Below the pieces are notes generated by a model that saw only the letters and a list, made by a program, of their open reading frames with translations, was not told where the DNA came from and ran no database searches. Shown in pieces: positions 8,208 to 17,467 of a stretch of DNA of 64,000 nt; position 1 is the stretch's first letter; the number at the start of each line of letters is the position of its first letter. The DNA comes from Mangrovicella endophytica. Lineage in GTDB: Bacteria > Pseudomonadota > Alphaproteobacteria > Rhizobiales > Rhizobiaceae. Where the stretch lies: assembly GCF_002893625.1 (NCBI RefSeq), contig NZ_PKMZ01000003.1:186001-250000 (forward strand). The letters are read 5' to 3'. The translations under genes were made by a program, and so were the position numbers.

Positions 8208-8343
8208 TTTCTACCTCCTCCGTTTGCGGACCCTTCCGCGACGGAGGCAAACTGCGCGCGGCATGCGCGCTTGACGATGACCGCCGGTCTTGAATCCATG
8301 TCCGATCGTCTCAGGCCGGCGTCTCCCACCACGAGGCATCCTG

Positions 8344-9201
8344 ATGTCCGAAGTCGTCTCGAACTGGGCCGTCTCGGCGGCACCCAATCTCGTCGGCGTG
8401 GCCCGGCGCCAGCTGGCGGAAGGCGAGCGCATCGCAATCGACTGCCGGGGCAAGACGGTCGTCTTCCTCGTTCTCGACGGCGAGTTCACCATGGGCCGCG
8501 GGCCGGCGACATCCACCCTTCGGCGGGGCGATGCCTGTTTCATCCGCGACCGGATGGCGCCAGATGGCTCCGGTGATGCGCTGCCGCAGGCCATATCGAG
8601 CTCGGCGACAATGCTCTGGGCCTCGTTTCATCCCGCAACGCCTGCGTTGAACACGGCGGTCCACACGCTGCCGCCCGTCATCCGTGTTCCAGCCGAAGAC
8701 AGCGTATCGGCCGACGGCCTCCGCAGCATCACCGTGCTGCTGCGGCATGAATTCAACGGCGACACCTGTGGCCGGGAACTGCTGATCGGCCACCTCTGCG
8801 AGGCCTTGTTCCTTTACATCATCCGCTACTGGTACGACCGCTTCAGCAATGCCGCCTGCATCCTCGACGCATTTGGCGATCCGTCTCTGGCGAGGGTCAT
8901 CGAGCACATCCACCAGAGCCCGGACCACCCCTGGACGCTCAACGAACTGGCCGGGATCGCCGGCCTGTCGCGCGCGGCCTTCGCGCGGCGCTTCCGAACC
9001 GCGATCGAGGACACGCCGCTCGGCTACATCACCCGCTGGCGGATGAGCCTTGCGTCGCTCCTGCTCGACCAGTCAGCCAGCATCGCGAAGGTCAGCGGAG
9101 AGCTCGGCTACACCTCGGAATTCGCATTCAGCCGGGCATTCAAGCGCTATCACGGGCTGTCCCCCGCGCATTACCGGGACCGCAGCGCCGGCGCGCGATA
9201 G
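8344..9201 (+). CDS. AraC/XylS-family transcriptional regulator
   Basis: The preferred start is ATG 8344 (285 residues); the frame is also open from 8290. The N-terminal half resembles the cupin-type AraC ligand domain. The C-terminus (about 185-283) has the two HTH motifs, including WTLNELAGIAGLSRAAFARRF and the conserved second helix ELGYTSEFAFSRAFKRYHG-SPAHYR. About 135 bp separate it from the divergent secreted NTF2-fold gene, so shared control is likely. Confidence 0.9.
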   Translation: MSEVVSNWAVSAAPNLVGVARRQLAEGERIAIDCRGKTVVFLVLDGEFTMGRGPATSTLRRGDACFIRDRMAPDGSGDALPQAISSSATMLWASFHPATPALNTAVHTLPPVIRVPAEDSVSADGLRSITVLLRHEFNGDTCGRELLIGHLCEALFLYIIRYWYDRFSNAACILDAFGDPSLARVIEHIHQSPDHPWTLNELAGIAGLSRAAFARRFRTAIEDTPLGYITRWRMSLASLLLDQSASIAKVSGELGYTSEFAFSRAFKRYHGLSPAHYRDRSAGAR

Positions 9202-9202
9202 C

Positions 9203-9394
9203 TTACTTCATCTCGATCAGACCCATGGCCTGAGCCACCGATACGGCCATGGTCCGGCGGCTCGCCCCGAGCTTGCCGAAGAGGTTCTTGAGGTGGAACT
9301 TCGCCGTGGCCTCGGTAACGCCGAGCTCGCGCGCGATCTCCTTGTTGCTGAGACCGACGGCGAGGAGCGATAGGACGTCAATGCAGCTCTTCAT
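9203..9394 (-). pseudogene. LuxR/NarL C-terminal HTH fragment
   Basis: A 63-residue frame contains an almost complete LuxR DNA-binding domain: VLSLLAVGLSNKEIAREL, TEATAKFHLKNLFGKLG, and a normal C-terminus. The usual LTPRE-type lead-in is missing, and no sensor or receiver domain precedes it; the frame instead overlaps the 3' end of the next gene (9378-9845) by 17 bp. It is probably the remnant of a deleted regulator, though a solo HTH protein is possible. It ends back to back with the AraC gene. Confidence 0.55.
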
Positions 9395-9845
9395 CGCCAG
9401 GCGTCAGGCCGGCGAGCGCCCGCAGCCGCCACATGCGGTCTGTCCACCAGCGCTCGAAGGCGTTGGCGCCAGGGTCGAGCGGTAGGTCGAGGACCATCGC
9501 CCGGCTGACTCGCGAGCGCGACCATTGGAGGCCAAAACCCGGCGCCGCGCCGCCATAGAGCTGCAGCATCGTCAGGCTCGAGACGCCGCGGATCGCACCC
9601 GCTTCGTCCCGCAGGACGATCCAGCCGGGCGCGTCGCTGCCGCCGCCCGGCATCGCAAAGAACATGGGCCGGCCGCAGACCGTCAGCGTCCAGCGCCCAT
9701 CCGGGCTCCTCTCGGTGACATAGGGCTCGCCGCAGGCAAGCCGGCCCTCGGGTACAAGAAGGACGACGAGCACCGGCAGAGTCGCAACCAGCATCAGACG
9801 ACAGTACCGCCACCAGTGCCAACGCCTTGGTGCCGCATCCGTCAT
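9378..9845 (-). CDS. Hypothetical membrane-anchored protein
   Basis: A 155-residue protein I do not recognise. One N-terminal membrane helix (about 15-33, LMLVATLPVLVVLLV) is followed by a small soluble domain with two Cys (38 and 57) and a TERSPDGRWTLTVCGRP stretch. The region 9846-10048 between this gene and the MFS gene holds nothing I recognise. Confidence 0.5.
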   Translation of the reverse strand: MTDAAPRRWHWWRYCRLMLVATLPVLVVLLVPEGRLACGEPYVTERSPDGRWTLTVCGRPMFFAMPGGGSDAPGWIVLRDEAGAIRGVSSLTMLQLYGGAAPGFGLQWSRSRVSRAMVLDLPLDPGANAFERWWTDRMWRLRALAGLTPGDEELH

Positions 9846-10048
9846 GGCTCCCCCAGATGCCGTTCAGTCGGCCCCGCGCTCAGCTCGCGAGGATGGTCCC
9901 GGTCTTCATACAGGCCGAGCGGAAACCTGTCGCCGTCCTGGCATCCGGCAGTCGCAGACCCAGCCTGGGATTAAGTGGTGGTATCGGCCAATGAAGCGTC
10001 GCGCCGCGACATCGTCAACGGCGGGTCCGTGCCGGGCGACGGTGCCGC

Positions 10049-11545
10049 TCAGAGCTCCGCCACCGGCACGGCGTCAGCCGGCGCCGCAGGCGTCCGCGCC
10101 GCGGTCGCGCCGGCGCGCGGCACCAGAAGGGCCATGACCAGCGTCAGGACCGAGACGGCGAACATCGCCCAGAAGGTCAGGTGCAGCGAATGGGCGAGAG
10201 CTGCCTGCGTCGCGGCGTCGACAGCGCCGCCCGGCTCGTCGAGCAGGCGCTGGATCTTGTCGAAGCTCGTCGGCAGTGCGCCGCCGCTTCCCCCATGCGC
10301 CAGGCTGAGATTGAAGACGGCGCCCAGCGCCGTCGCGCCGAGCGTGGAGCCGAGATTGCGCGAGAAGATGTTGGAGGAGGTGGCCGCGCCGCGCTCGCTC
10401 CAGCCCACCGTGCTCTGGATGGTGACGATCGCAGCGTTGGACAGGAACCCCATGCCGAAGCCGACGATGATCGATCCGGCCGCCGCGATTTCAGGCGGGT
10501 AGCCGGGGCGCAGGAACAGGAAGACGCTTGCTCCGATCGGCAGGAGCATGGCGCCGATCAGCAGAATCCGCCTGAGGCCGAAGCGCTTGAAGTTGTGGGC
10601 GGCGATGGTGGCCGCGATCGGCCAGCCGAGCACCATGGCGGTCAGCGTGAAGCCGGCGACGAGCGGGCTCTGGCCAAGCACGCCCTGCACATACATCGGC
10701 AGGAACGTGCTGAGCCCGATGATGGTCATGCCGCTGAGCAGCGTCGTGGCATTGACGGTGGCGATCGAACGATGCGCCCAGAGCTTCAGGTCCACCATCG
10801 GGTCGCGTGCGGTGCGCTCGTGCAGGATGAAGGCCGTGCCGGTGACGAGCGCGACGGCGAGCGCCAGAAGAGCCGTGCGGCCCGAATTGCCGACCTCCGT
10901 CAGCGCCACCATGAAGGCCGCCACCGCCACGGCGAAGAGGGCTGCGCCGAGCGCATCCACCTTGCGCGACTGGTGCGCCACGTTCTCATGCAGGAAGGCG
11001 ATGAAGCCGAGGCCCGCGGCAATGCCGATCGGCACGTTGATCCAGAAGATCCACGCCCAGCTCACATGCTGGATGATCAGCCCGCCCGCGAGCGGTCCGG
11101 CAACGGAGGAGATGCCCCAGATACTGGCGAGCCAGCCCTGCACCTTGCCGCGCTCCTCGATCGAATACAGGTCGCCGACGACGGTGAGAGCCACAGGCTG
11201 AATCGCCCCGGCCCCAAGCCCCTGGACGAGGCGGAAGGCGATAAGCGAAGGCATCGACCAGGCGAACCCGCACAGCACCGAACCGATCAGGAAGATCGCG
11301 ATACCGAAGAGCAGGATCGGCCGGCGGCCATAGAGATCGGCAAGCTTGCCGAAGGCGACGGTCATCGCCGTCTGCGCCAGCAGGAAGGACGAGAACACCC
11401 AGGAATAGAGATGCAGGTCGCCGAGCTGCGCGGCGATCTGCGGCATCGCGGTCGAGACGATGGTGGCCTCGATGGCGATCATCGCCATGGCGGCCATAAT
11501 TGCGGCAATAATGAAGGGGCGGCGAAGGGTTCGCGTGTCAGGCAT
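10049..11545 (-). CDS. DHA2-family MFS drug/proton antiporter (EmrB/QacA-like)
   Basis: I favour the internal ATG at 11545 (498 residues) because it directly precedes the first membrane helix; the frame also has an ATG at 11584. The protein has about 14 hydrophobic segments, motif A (GKLADLYGRRP), and motif C-like glycines in PLAGGLIIQHVSW. This family exports amphipathic drugs or dyes. It lies about 215 bp downstream of the amidase operon, so it may be an independent unit. The intervening 11546-11760 shows no gene. Confidence 0.9.
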   Translation of the reverse strand: MPDTRTLRRPFIIAAIMAAMAMIAIEATIVSTAMPQIAAQLGDLHLYSWVFSSFLLAQTAMTVAFGKLADLYGRRPILLFGIAIFLIGSVLCGFAWSMPSLIAFRLVQGLGAGAIQPVALTVVGDLYSIEERGKVQGWLASIWGISSVAGPLAGGLIIQHVSWAWIFWINVPIGIAAGLGFIAFLHENVAHQSRKVDALGAALFAVAVAAFMVALTEVGNSGRTALLALAVALVTGTAFILHERTARDPMVDLKLWAHRSIATVNATTLLSGMTIIGLSTFLPMYVQGVLGQSPLVAGFTLTAMVLGWPIAATIAAHNFKRFGLRRILLIGAMLLPIGASVFLFLRPGYPPEIAAAGSIIVGFGMGFLSNAAIVTIQSTVGWSERGAATSSNIFSRNLGSTLGATALGAVFNLSLAHGGSGGALPTSFDKIQRLLDEPGGAVDAATQAALAHSLHLTFWAMFAVSVLTLVMALLVPRAGATAARTPAAPADAVPVAEL

Positions 11546-11760
11546 GGATCCGGTCGGGCTGAGGCTGAGGGGGATAAGCCCCACGCGTCCGGGCAGGGAC
11601 GGCGGCGGCGACGCCGGGGTCCGACCGCGGAGCGGGCGATAAGGGAGCCTTTCAAATCCGACATAGGCCTGCCCGGCCTGTCTGGCAAGCCGAGCCCTGG
11701 CCGGACGAGCCGCAGCACGCCGATGTGATGCGCGCTGCGGCCATACCTCGTTTCTCGGCG

Positions 11761-12480
11761 CTATTCGGCCGCGGCCTGCACGAGACTGCCGGAGAGATGG
11801 GCCACGACCTCGTCGACATGCATGACGTCGCAGTACTTATGATGGAGGTCGAAGAGGTTCATCTTGTGCACGAGTTCGTGCCGGTCGAAGCTGCACTCCT
11901 CCACGAGGCTGACATGCAGCCCGGCCGAATAGCCGTCGACGCAGCTGGAGCGCACGCAGCCGCTGGTGCTCTCGCCGCAGACGATCAGGCTCCTGACGCC
12001 GAGAAGGTTCAGGTGCGAGACCAGCGGCGTGCCCTGGAAGATGCTGGCGCGCTGCTTACGGATGACGATGTCGCCCTCCTGAGGGGCGAAATCGCTCCAG
12101 ATCTCGAAGTCGTCCGGCAGGCGCTCGCCGGCCGACGCCTTCCGGCGCCGTGTCGCGCCGCCGCCGGAGGGCGCCGCCATCGGCCGGTTGTCCGAGGTGC
12201 AGTAGATAACGGGAATACCCGCACCACGTGCTGCGGCCAGCAGCCGCTTGGTCGGCTCGATCGCCCGGTGGGCGTAGAGGCCGCAGCTGCTTGGATACCG
12301 GTCGATCAGGCTGACCGGCGGTACCGGCCCGCCGCGATAGGCGAGATTGTAGAGGTCGATCATCACCAATGCCGGTGACGGACCGACGAAGGTCTCGCGC
12401 CGGTAGGGCGCGTAGATCTGGATGAGATCGTCGGGCACGACATCGGCCCAGGCATGGTCCTCGAAGCGGTCGGGCGTCAT
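11761..12480 (-). CDS. Isochorismatase-family amidohydrolase (paralogue 1)
   Basis: The 239-residue protein has the cysteine-hydrolase triad Asp42 (ALVMIDLYN), Lys142 (IVIRKQRAS) and Cys175 (STSGCVRSS). The SGC nucleophile elbow and a long helical insertion resemble N-carbamoylsarcosine amidase, maleamate amidase and biuret-type hydrolases, which release ammonia or CO2 plus ammonia from an amide or carbamoyl group. It is the last of three such paralogues in one leftward operon and lies 61 bp after paralogue 2. The substrate is unknown. Confidence 0.85.
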   Translation of the reverse strand: MTPDRFEDHAWADVVPDDLIQIYAPYRRETFVGPSPALVMIDLYNLAYRGGPVPPVSLIDRYPSSCGLYAHRAIEPTKRLLAAARGAGIPVIYCTSDNRPMAAPSGGGATRRRKASAGERLPDDFEIWSDFAPQEGDIVIRKQRASIFQGTPLVSHLNLLGVRSLIVCGESTSGCVRSSCVDGYSAGLHVSLVEECSFDRHELVHKMNLFDLHHKYCDVMHVDEVVAHLSGSLVQAAAE

Positions 12481-12541
12481 GGCGTCGTCCTCGATGGGCG
12501 GATCAGTAGGCGGCTGGCGTCTCGGCTGCGTGACGGGGCCG

Positions 12542-13303
12542 TCATTCGGCGGCGATCCGGCTGGTCATGCCTTGGCCAGAGGGAAGCTCGAACATGCCCG
12601 CGTCGAGGCCCTCGAGGTAGTCGAGCACTTCCCCGCTCGGCCGGACATTGGCGTATTTGGCGTGCATGTCGCAGAGATTGATCGCGTGGCTCGCCTGGCT
12701 GCGGTCGAAGCAGCCGTCCTCGACGACGGTCAGGCGGAAGTTCTGCGAGAAGGCGTCGAGCACCGTCGCCCGCACGCAGCCCGACGTGGTGGTGCCGGTG
12801 ACGATCAGGCTGTCGCAGCCGAGCAGCTGGAGGTAGGACTGCAGCGGCGTGCCGGCGAAGCCTGACGGCTTGAGCTTGCGCACGACGATATCCTGCGGGC
12901 CGGGCGCGATCTCGTCGACGATGTCGTTGCCGTCGCGGTTGCTGACCTCCGTCACCGGCGCCTCGCCACGGCGGCTGGACTTCCAGCTCCACGAGCCGGA
13001 GTCCCAGTTGTCGGCGCGGCGCGTCCCGGTCGTGTAGATCACCGGGATACCCTTGCTGCGGCTGGCGGCGATGAGCTTCTGCAGCACCGGGATCGCATCC
13101 CAGGCGTCCTCGCCACAGGAGGTGCGCCACTTCTTGATGCTTTCGAGGATCGGCTTGGGCTCCTCGTCGCAGAAGGCGTAGTTCACGTCGATGATGAGGA
13201 GCGCCGGGCGCTTGCCCCACGCCGCCAGTGCGCCGAAGCCGGCCGCGGCGAAGACCGCCTTGTCGCGCTCGGTCAGGAACCTGTCCCAGATGCGTTCGCT
13301 CAT
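12542..13303 (-). CDS. Isochorismatase-family amidohydrolase (paralogue 2)
   Basis: The 253-residue protein carries the triad Asp39 (ALLIIDVNY), Lys143 (VVRKLKPSG) and Cys176 (TTSGCVRAT). A C-terminal NLCDMHAKYANV segment is shared in pattern with the other two paralogues. It starts 1 bp after the MFS stop, so translation is probably coupled to the transporter. The same fold and triad define N-carbamoylsarcosine amidase and maleamate amidase; true isochorismatase activity is unlikely in this setting. Confidence 0.85.
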   Translation of the reverse strand: MSERIWDRFLTERDKAVFAAAGFGALAAWGKRPALLIIDVNYAFCDEEPKPILESIKKWRTSCGEDAWDAIPVLQKLIAASRSKGIPVIYTTGTRRADNWDSGSWSWKSSRRGEAPVTEVSNRDGNDIVDEIAPGPQDIVVRKLKPSGFAGTPLQSYLQLLGCDSLIVTGTTTSGCVRATVLDAFSQNFRLTVVEDGCFDRSQASHAINLCDMHAKYANVRPSGEVLDYLEGLDAGMFELPSGQGMTSRIAAE

Positions 13304-13304
13304 G

Positions 13305-14567
13305 TCAGTCCTCTTTCACGGGTTGAGGGGAGGGGCTGGCCGCACCGGCGGCGGCGGCGCTGAGCCGCCCCATCCGCGTGGCATAGGCGGAGAAGCCGAA
13401 GGTGGCGGCGACCAGCACCGTGCCGCCGGCCAGGAAGGCGCTGGTGAGGCCGATGAAGCTGCCGAGAACGCCGAACAGCGCCGGGCTGACCGTCTGGGAG
13501 AAGCGGTTGACGAGCAGCCTGAGGCCCATCAGCTTGCCGTGCTGGCTCTCTCCGACGGCATCCACCATGATCATCATGCTGACGGGCAGGTTGACGCCAG
13601 CGGCCGCTCCGAGAACGAACATCAGGACGTAGGTCAGCACGACATTGGGGGCGGCGGCCGGCGTCAGCACCACGCAGAAGGCGGCGATCAGCCCGGCGAC
13701 GGTGAGGATGCGCTCCAGCGTGAAACGCCGCATCAGCGACTTGATGACGAAGCGGCTGAGCATGCCCGCCAGACCCTGCCATGACAGGATCGAGGCGATC
13801 TGCAGCGCCGAGTAGCCGAACTGGTCGAGATAGACCGGCAGGAACCCGCTGTAGAGCGCCTGGATGTACATGATGATGAAGGTGCCCACGAGGCCGAACT
13901 GCACCGGGCGATGGGCGGTGAGGTCGAGGCCGCGGCGGTAGCTGGCGGTCACGCCCCGCAGGGACATGATGGCGCGGATCTCGCCGTCCTGCGGAACGGG
14001 ATGCGGATAGCGGCGGCTGAACCAGGCGAGCAGTAGCATGAAGGCGGCGGTTGCGACGGACGCGACCACGAAGGTGAACCGGTAGCCCTCGGCCGGAACG
14101 GCAAAGCCGGAGGCGATCAGCCCGCCGATGAGCGGACCCAGCATCCCGCCCCCGGACATCCACATCGAATAGGTGGTGATCGACCGGTTGCGGGTGTCCC
14201 GATCGCCGCTCGACACCAGCACCTGCAGGGCCGAGGCCATGATGATGATGCAGGCGCCCATGAAGAGCTGCGAAACGGCGAGCATCGGCACGCTTGCCGC
14301 AAACACGGTGTTCAGCAGCGAGATCAAGAGGAACACCGATCCGACCTGCAGCATCTTCATCGGCCCGATCGAGTCGATCAGCTGCCCCGTCGGCATGGCG
14401 ATGATGATGGGCAGCAGCGCGCGTGACGTGACGATGAAGCCGATGGCGAGGGTCGAGGCACCCATCGACGCGGCATAGAGCGTGAAGAAGGGCGCCGCCA
14501 TGCCGGTGATGGTGAAGAACAGCCCGCCACCGAAGATGCCGAAGCGCCGGAACGTGTCAGTTTGCAT
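13305..14567 (-). CDS. MFS transporter within the amidase/ABC operon
   Basis: The 420-residue protein has about 12 membrane segments and a typical MFS first loop (GQLIDSIGPMKML). Its start overlaps the end of the fused ABC ATPase gene by 11 bp and its stop almost touches amidase paralogue 2. It could export a by-product or provide a second uptake route. The substrate cannot be read from sequence. Confidence 0.85.
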   Translation of the reverse strand: MQTDTFRRFGIFGGGLFFTITGMAAPFFTLYAASMGASTLAIGFIVTSRALLPIIIAMPTGQLIDSIGPMKMLQVGSVFLLISLLNTVFAASVPMLAVSQLFMGACIIIMASALQVLVSSGDRDTRNRSITTYSMWMSGGGMLGPLIGGLIASGFAVPAEGYRFTFVVASVATAAFMLLLAWFSRRYPHPVPQDGEIRAIMSLRGVTASYRRGLDLTAHRPVQFGLVGTFIIMYIQALYSGFLPVYLDQFGYSALQIASILSWQGLAGMLSRFVIKSLMRRFTLERILTVAGLIAAFCVVLTPAAAPNVVLTYVLMFVLGAAAGVNLPVSMMIMVDAVGESQHGKLMGLRLLVNRFSQTVSPALFGVLGSFIGLTSAFLAGGTVLVAATFGFSAYATRMGRLSAAAAGAASPSPQPVKED

Positions 14568-16536
14568 AGTGGCAAGCCGTTTCCCGTGTCGCCGAATAGG
14601 GCTTCAGGACCATCTTGTGGCTGCGGCAGTAGTCGGTTGCCTTCGGGCATCGCGATGCGAAGGAGCAGCCCGGCGGCAGGCTCAAGGGGCTCGGCAGCTC
14701 GCCCGACAGCGGCGTCTGGACCCGCGCCGCCTCGGCGGCCGGATCGGGGATCGGCATCGCCGCGATCAGCGCCTGCGTGTAGGGATGGGCGGGCGTGTGG
14801 AAGACCTCGTCGGCCGAGCCGTATTCCACCACTTCACCGAGATACATGACGGCGATCATGTCGGCGACGTAGCTGACCGTCAGCAGGTCGTGGGAGATGA
14901 AGACGAAGCTGACCCGCAGCTGCTGCTTCAGATCCATCAGGAGATTGATGATCTGCGCCCGCACGGAGACGTCGAGCGCCGAGGTCGGTTCATCCGCCAC
15001 CACGACCGACGGCTTCAGCGCAAGCGCGCGGGCGATCGCGACGCGCTGGCGCTGGCCGCCGGAAAGCTGGCTCGGATAACGGTGCATGTAGCTCTCGTCG
15101 AGCCCGACCTGGCCCAAGAGTTCGCGCACGCGGTCCTCGCGCTCAAGGCGCGTTCCCCAGCCGGTGACGATCAGCGGTTCCTGGATGATGCTGGACAGCG
15201 TCATCTTCGGGTTGAACGAGGATGCCGGGTCCTGAAAGACCATCTGCGCGATGCCGTCGATGAAGATGTCGCCGGAGGTCGCCGGATCGAGGCCGAGCAG
15301 CAGCCGGGCGACGGTGCTCTTGCCGCAGCCGGATTCGCCGACGATCCCGAGCGTCTCGCCCCGGCGGATGCGCATGGAGATGCCGTTCACCGCCCGCACG
15401 GTCGGCGGCTTGCGCCAGGGCAGCGCGCTGCGGCCGGTGAAATGCTTGTGCAGGTTGTTGATCTCGACGGCGACGCGGTCATCGCCGGGGATGCCCGTCG
15501 GCGCCAGCGGTTCCACGAGCGGGCGCTCCACCGTTCGATCCGCGCCGAGGCCTTCCGGCAACCAGCAGGCGGCGACATGATCGTTTCCGCGCGCGGCAAG
15601 CTCGGGCGCTTCCTCGAAGCAATGCCTGTGGGCGCCGGGGCAGCGGTCCTTGAAGGCACAGCCGGTCACCGGCCGCTTCATGTCTGGCGGGAATCCGGGA
15701 ATCTGCGCGAGGCGCCGCCGCTCCTGCTGATCGACCGGCGGGATCGTGTCGAGCAGGCTCTGCGTATAGGGATGCTGCGGACGGGCGAAGATGTCCCCGA
15801 CCGGGCCGAATTCAGCCAGCCGCCCGGCATACATCACGCCGACCTTGTGGGCGAAGCGGGCGACGAGGCCGAGATCGTGGGTGATGAAGATCATCGCCGC
15901 GCCGGTCTCCGCCGTCAGCTCCTTCAGGAGCTCGACGATCTGGGCCTGGATCGTCACGTCGAGAGCCGTGGTCGGCTCGTCGGCGATTACCAGCCGCGGC
16001 CGGCACGACAGCGCCATGGCGATCATCACGCGCTGCCGCATGCCACCGGACATCTCGAACGGATAGGCATCGATGCGGCGGGACGGATCGGGAATGCCGA
16101 CGCGATCGAGCCAGCTGATCGCCTCGGCCCGCGCCGCGTCCCGGCGCAGCCGCAGATGCCGCATGATCGGCGGCACCATCTGGTCGGCGATCCGCATCAC
16201 CGGATCGAGCGAGGACATCGGATCCTGGAAGATCGTGCCGATCTTGGCGCCGCGGATGTCGTTGAGCTGGCGCTCGCTCATCCGGTTGAGGTCGTGCCCC
16301 TCGAGGTTGATCTCGCCGGCGACGACCTTGCCGGGATGGGCAAGGAGGCGCAGCAGCGACATCGCCATGGCGCTCTTGCCGGAGCCGGATTCGCCGACGA
16401 TGGCGACGCGCTCGCCGGCCTCGATCTGCAGCGAGACGCCGTTGACCGCCTTCACCGTGCCGGTGTCCGTGACGAAATGCGTGTGCAGATCGCGGACGTC
16501 GAGAAGCGGCTCCCGGATGGGGACATGTAGGTTCAT
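14557..16536 (-). CDS. Fused double ATPase of a Dpp/Opp-type ABC importer
   Basis: ATG 16536 gives 659 residues; a longer open frame to 16857 lies inside the upstream permease gene and is a shadow. Two complete ABC domains are joined head to tail. The first (about 15-330, DppD-like) has Walker A GESGSGKS, signature SGGMRQR and DEPTTALD. The second (about 355-655, DppF-like) has [24 protein letters not shown] and DEPTSALD. Each ends with the Cys-containing tail typical of oligopeptide ATPases ([16 protein letters not shown] and [16 protein letters not shown]). It powers the DppBC-like permeases encoded just upstream. Confidence 0.95.
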   Translation of the reverse strand: MNLHVPIREPLLDVRDLHTHFVTDTGTVKAVNGVSLQIEAGERVAIVGESGSGKSAMAMSLLRLLAHPGKVVAGEINLEGHDLNRMSERQLNDIRGAKIGTIFQDPMSSLDPVMRIADQMVPPIMRHLRLRRDAARAEAISWLDRVGIPDPSRRIDAYPFEMSGGMRQRVMIAMALSCRPRLVIADEPTTALDVTIQAQIVELLKELTAETGAAMIFITHDLGLVARFAHKVGVMYAGRLAEFGPVGDIFARPQHPYTQSLLDTIPPVDQQERRRLAQIPGFPPDMKRPVTGCAFKDRCPGAHRHCFEEAPELAARGNDHVAACWLPEGLGADRTVERPLVEPLAPTGIPGDDRVAVEINNLHKHFTGRSALPWRKPPTVRAVNGISMRIRRGETLGIVGESGCGKSTVARLLLGLDPATSGDIFIDGIAQMVFQDPASSFNPKMTLSSIIQEPLIVTGWGTRLEREDRVRELLGQVGLDESYMHRYPSQLSGGQRQRVAIARALALKPSVVVADEPTSALDVSVRAQIINLLMDLKQQLRVSFVFISHDLLTVSYVADMIAVMYLGEVVEYGSADEVFHTPAHPYTQALIAAMPIPDPAAEAARVQTPLSGELPSPLSLPPGCSFASRCPKATDYCRSHKMVLKPYSATRETACHYAN

Positions 16537-16565
16537 GGGTTCGCTTCCGGGCTGGAGCCGAGGGG

Positions 16566-17453
16566 CTATTTCCGCGAGCGCGGGTCGAGGACCTGCCGGA
16601 TCCCGTCCGACAAGAAGTGCAGGCTGATCGCGATCAGCAGGATGACCGCGCCCGGCAGCGTCGAGATCCACCACGCCTGTTCCAGGTAGGACTGGCCGTC
16701 GCGGATCAGATTGCCGAGCGAGGGGGCCGGCGGCATGATGCCGAGCCCGAGGAAGCTGAGGCCCGCCTCCACGAGGATGGCGTTGGCCGCCGCGATGGAG
16801 GCCGCCACCAGCAGGGAGGCGATGGTGTTCGGCACGATGTGCCGCGTCATCAGCCACAGATGCGATGCCTTGACCGTGCGGGCCGCGTCGATATAGGCGC
16901 GGGACCGCAGGCTGAGCGCCATGGAACGCTGCAGCCGGATGAAGCGCGGGACGTCCGACAGCGAGATCGCCAGCACCACGGGCAGCATGCCCGTTCCCAT
17001 GACGGAGACGAGGCCGATCGCGAGCAGCAGCGACGGAAAGGCCAGGAAGATGTCGGTGATCGTCATCATCACCCGATCGATGGCCCCGCCGAAGAAGCCC
17101 GCGAGCGTGCCGACGACGAGGCCAACGATCAGCGACAGCAGGGCGACGGCGAAGCCGACGAACATGGAGATCTGAATGCCCGCCAGCGTCCGGCTGAAGA
17201 TGTCGCGGCCCATCCTGTCGGTGCCGAACAGATGCTCCAGCGAGGGCGCCTTGGTCATCGCCCGCAGGTTGGTCTCCAGAGGGCCGGCGATCGGCAGGAC
17301 CGAGCGGAACGTCGTCAAGAGCAGGATCGGGACGAGGATCATGAGCGCCAGCTGGACACGCCGGTTGGCGAGCAGCCTGACGATGCCGTTGAAGCGCGAC
17401 AGGTCGATCGAGACGGTGCGGCGGGCGGGCAGCGGAATGGAGAAATGAGCCAA
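16566..17453 (-). CDS. ABC importer permease, DppC/OppC type
   Basis: The 295-residue protein has an N-terminal membrane anchor, the HLFGTDRMGRDIFSR motif diagnostic of DppC-type permeases, and about five more membrane helices with the ATPase-contacting EAA-like loop DAARTVKASHLWLMTRHIVPN. It lies 14 bp after the DppB-type partner and 29 bp before the fused ATPase. It forms half of the membrane channel. Confidence 0.95.
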   Translation of the reverse strand: MAHFSIPLPARRTVSIDLSRFNGIVRLLANRRVQLALMILVPILLLTTFRSVLPIAGPLETNLRAMTKAPSLEHLFGTDRMGRDIFSRTLAGIQISMFVGFAVALLSLIVGLVVGTLAGFFGGAIDRVMMTITDIFLAFPSLLLAIGLVSVMGTGMLPVVLAISLSDVPRFIRLQRSMALSLRSRAYIDAARTVKASHLWLMTRHIVPNTIASLLVAASIAAANAILVEAGLSFLGLGIMPPAPSLGNLIRDGQSYLEQAWWISTLPGAVILLIAISLHFLSDGIRQVLDPRSRK

Positions 17454-17467
17454 GCCGGCCTCCCGCT

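Noticed and set aside
10181-11728. 515-codon plus-strand frame opposite the DHA2 transporter
   Set aside because: Highly charged, repeat-poor shadow of a membrane protein gene; no start signal or family.
14482-16530. 682-codon plus-strand frame opposite the fused ABC ATPase
   Set aside because: Antisense shadow of a gene with intact Walker and signature motifs; its own composition shows no domain.
16537-16857. N-terminal extension of the fused ATPase frame
   Set aside because: It lies inside the DppC-type permease gene, and the ATPase domain begins normally at ATG 16536.
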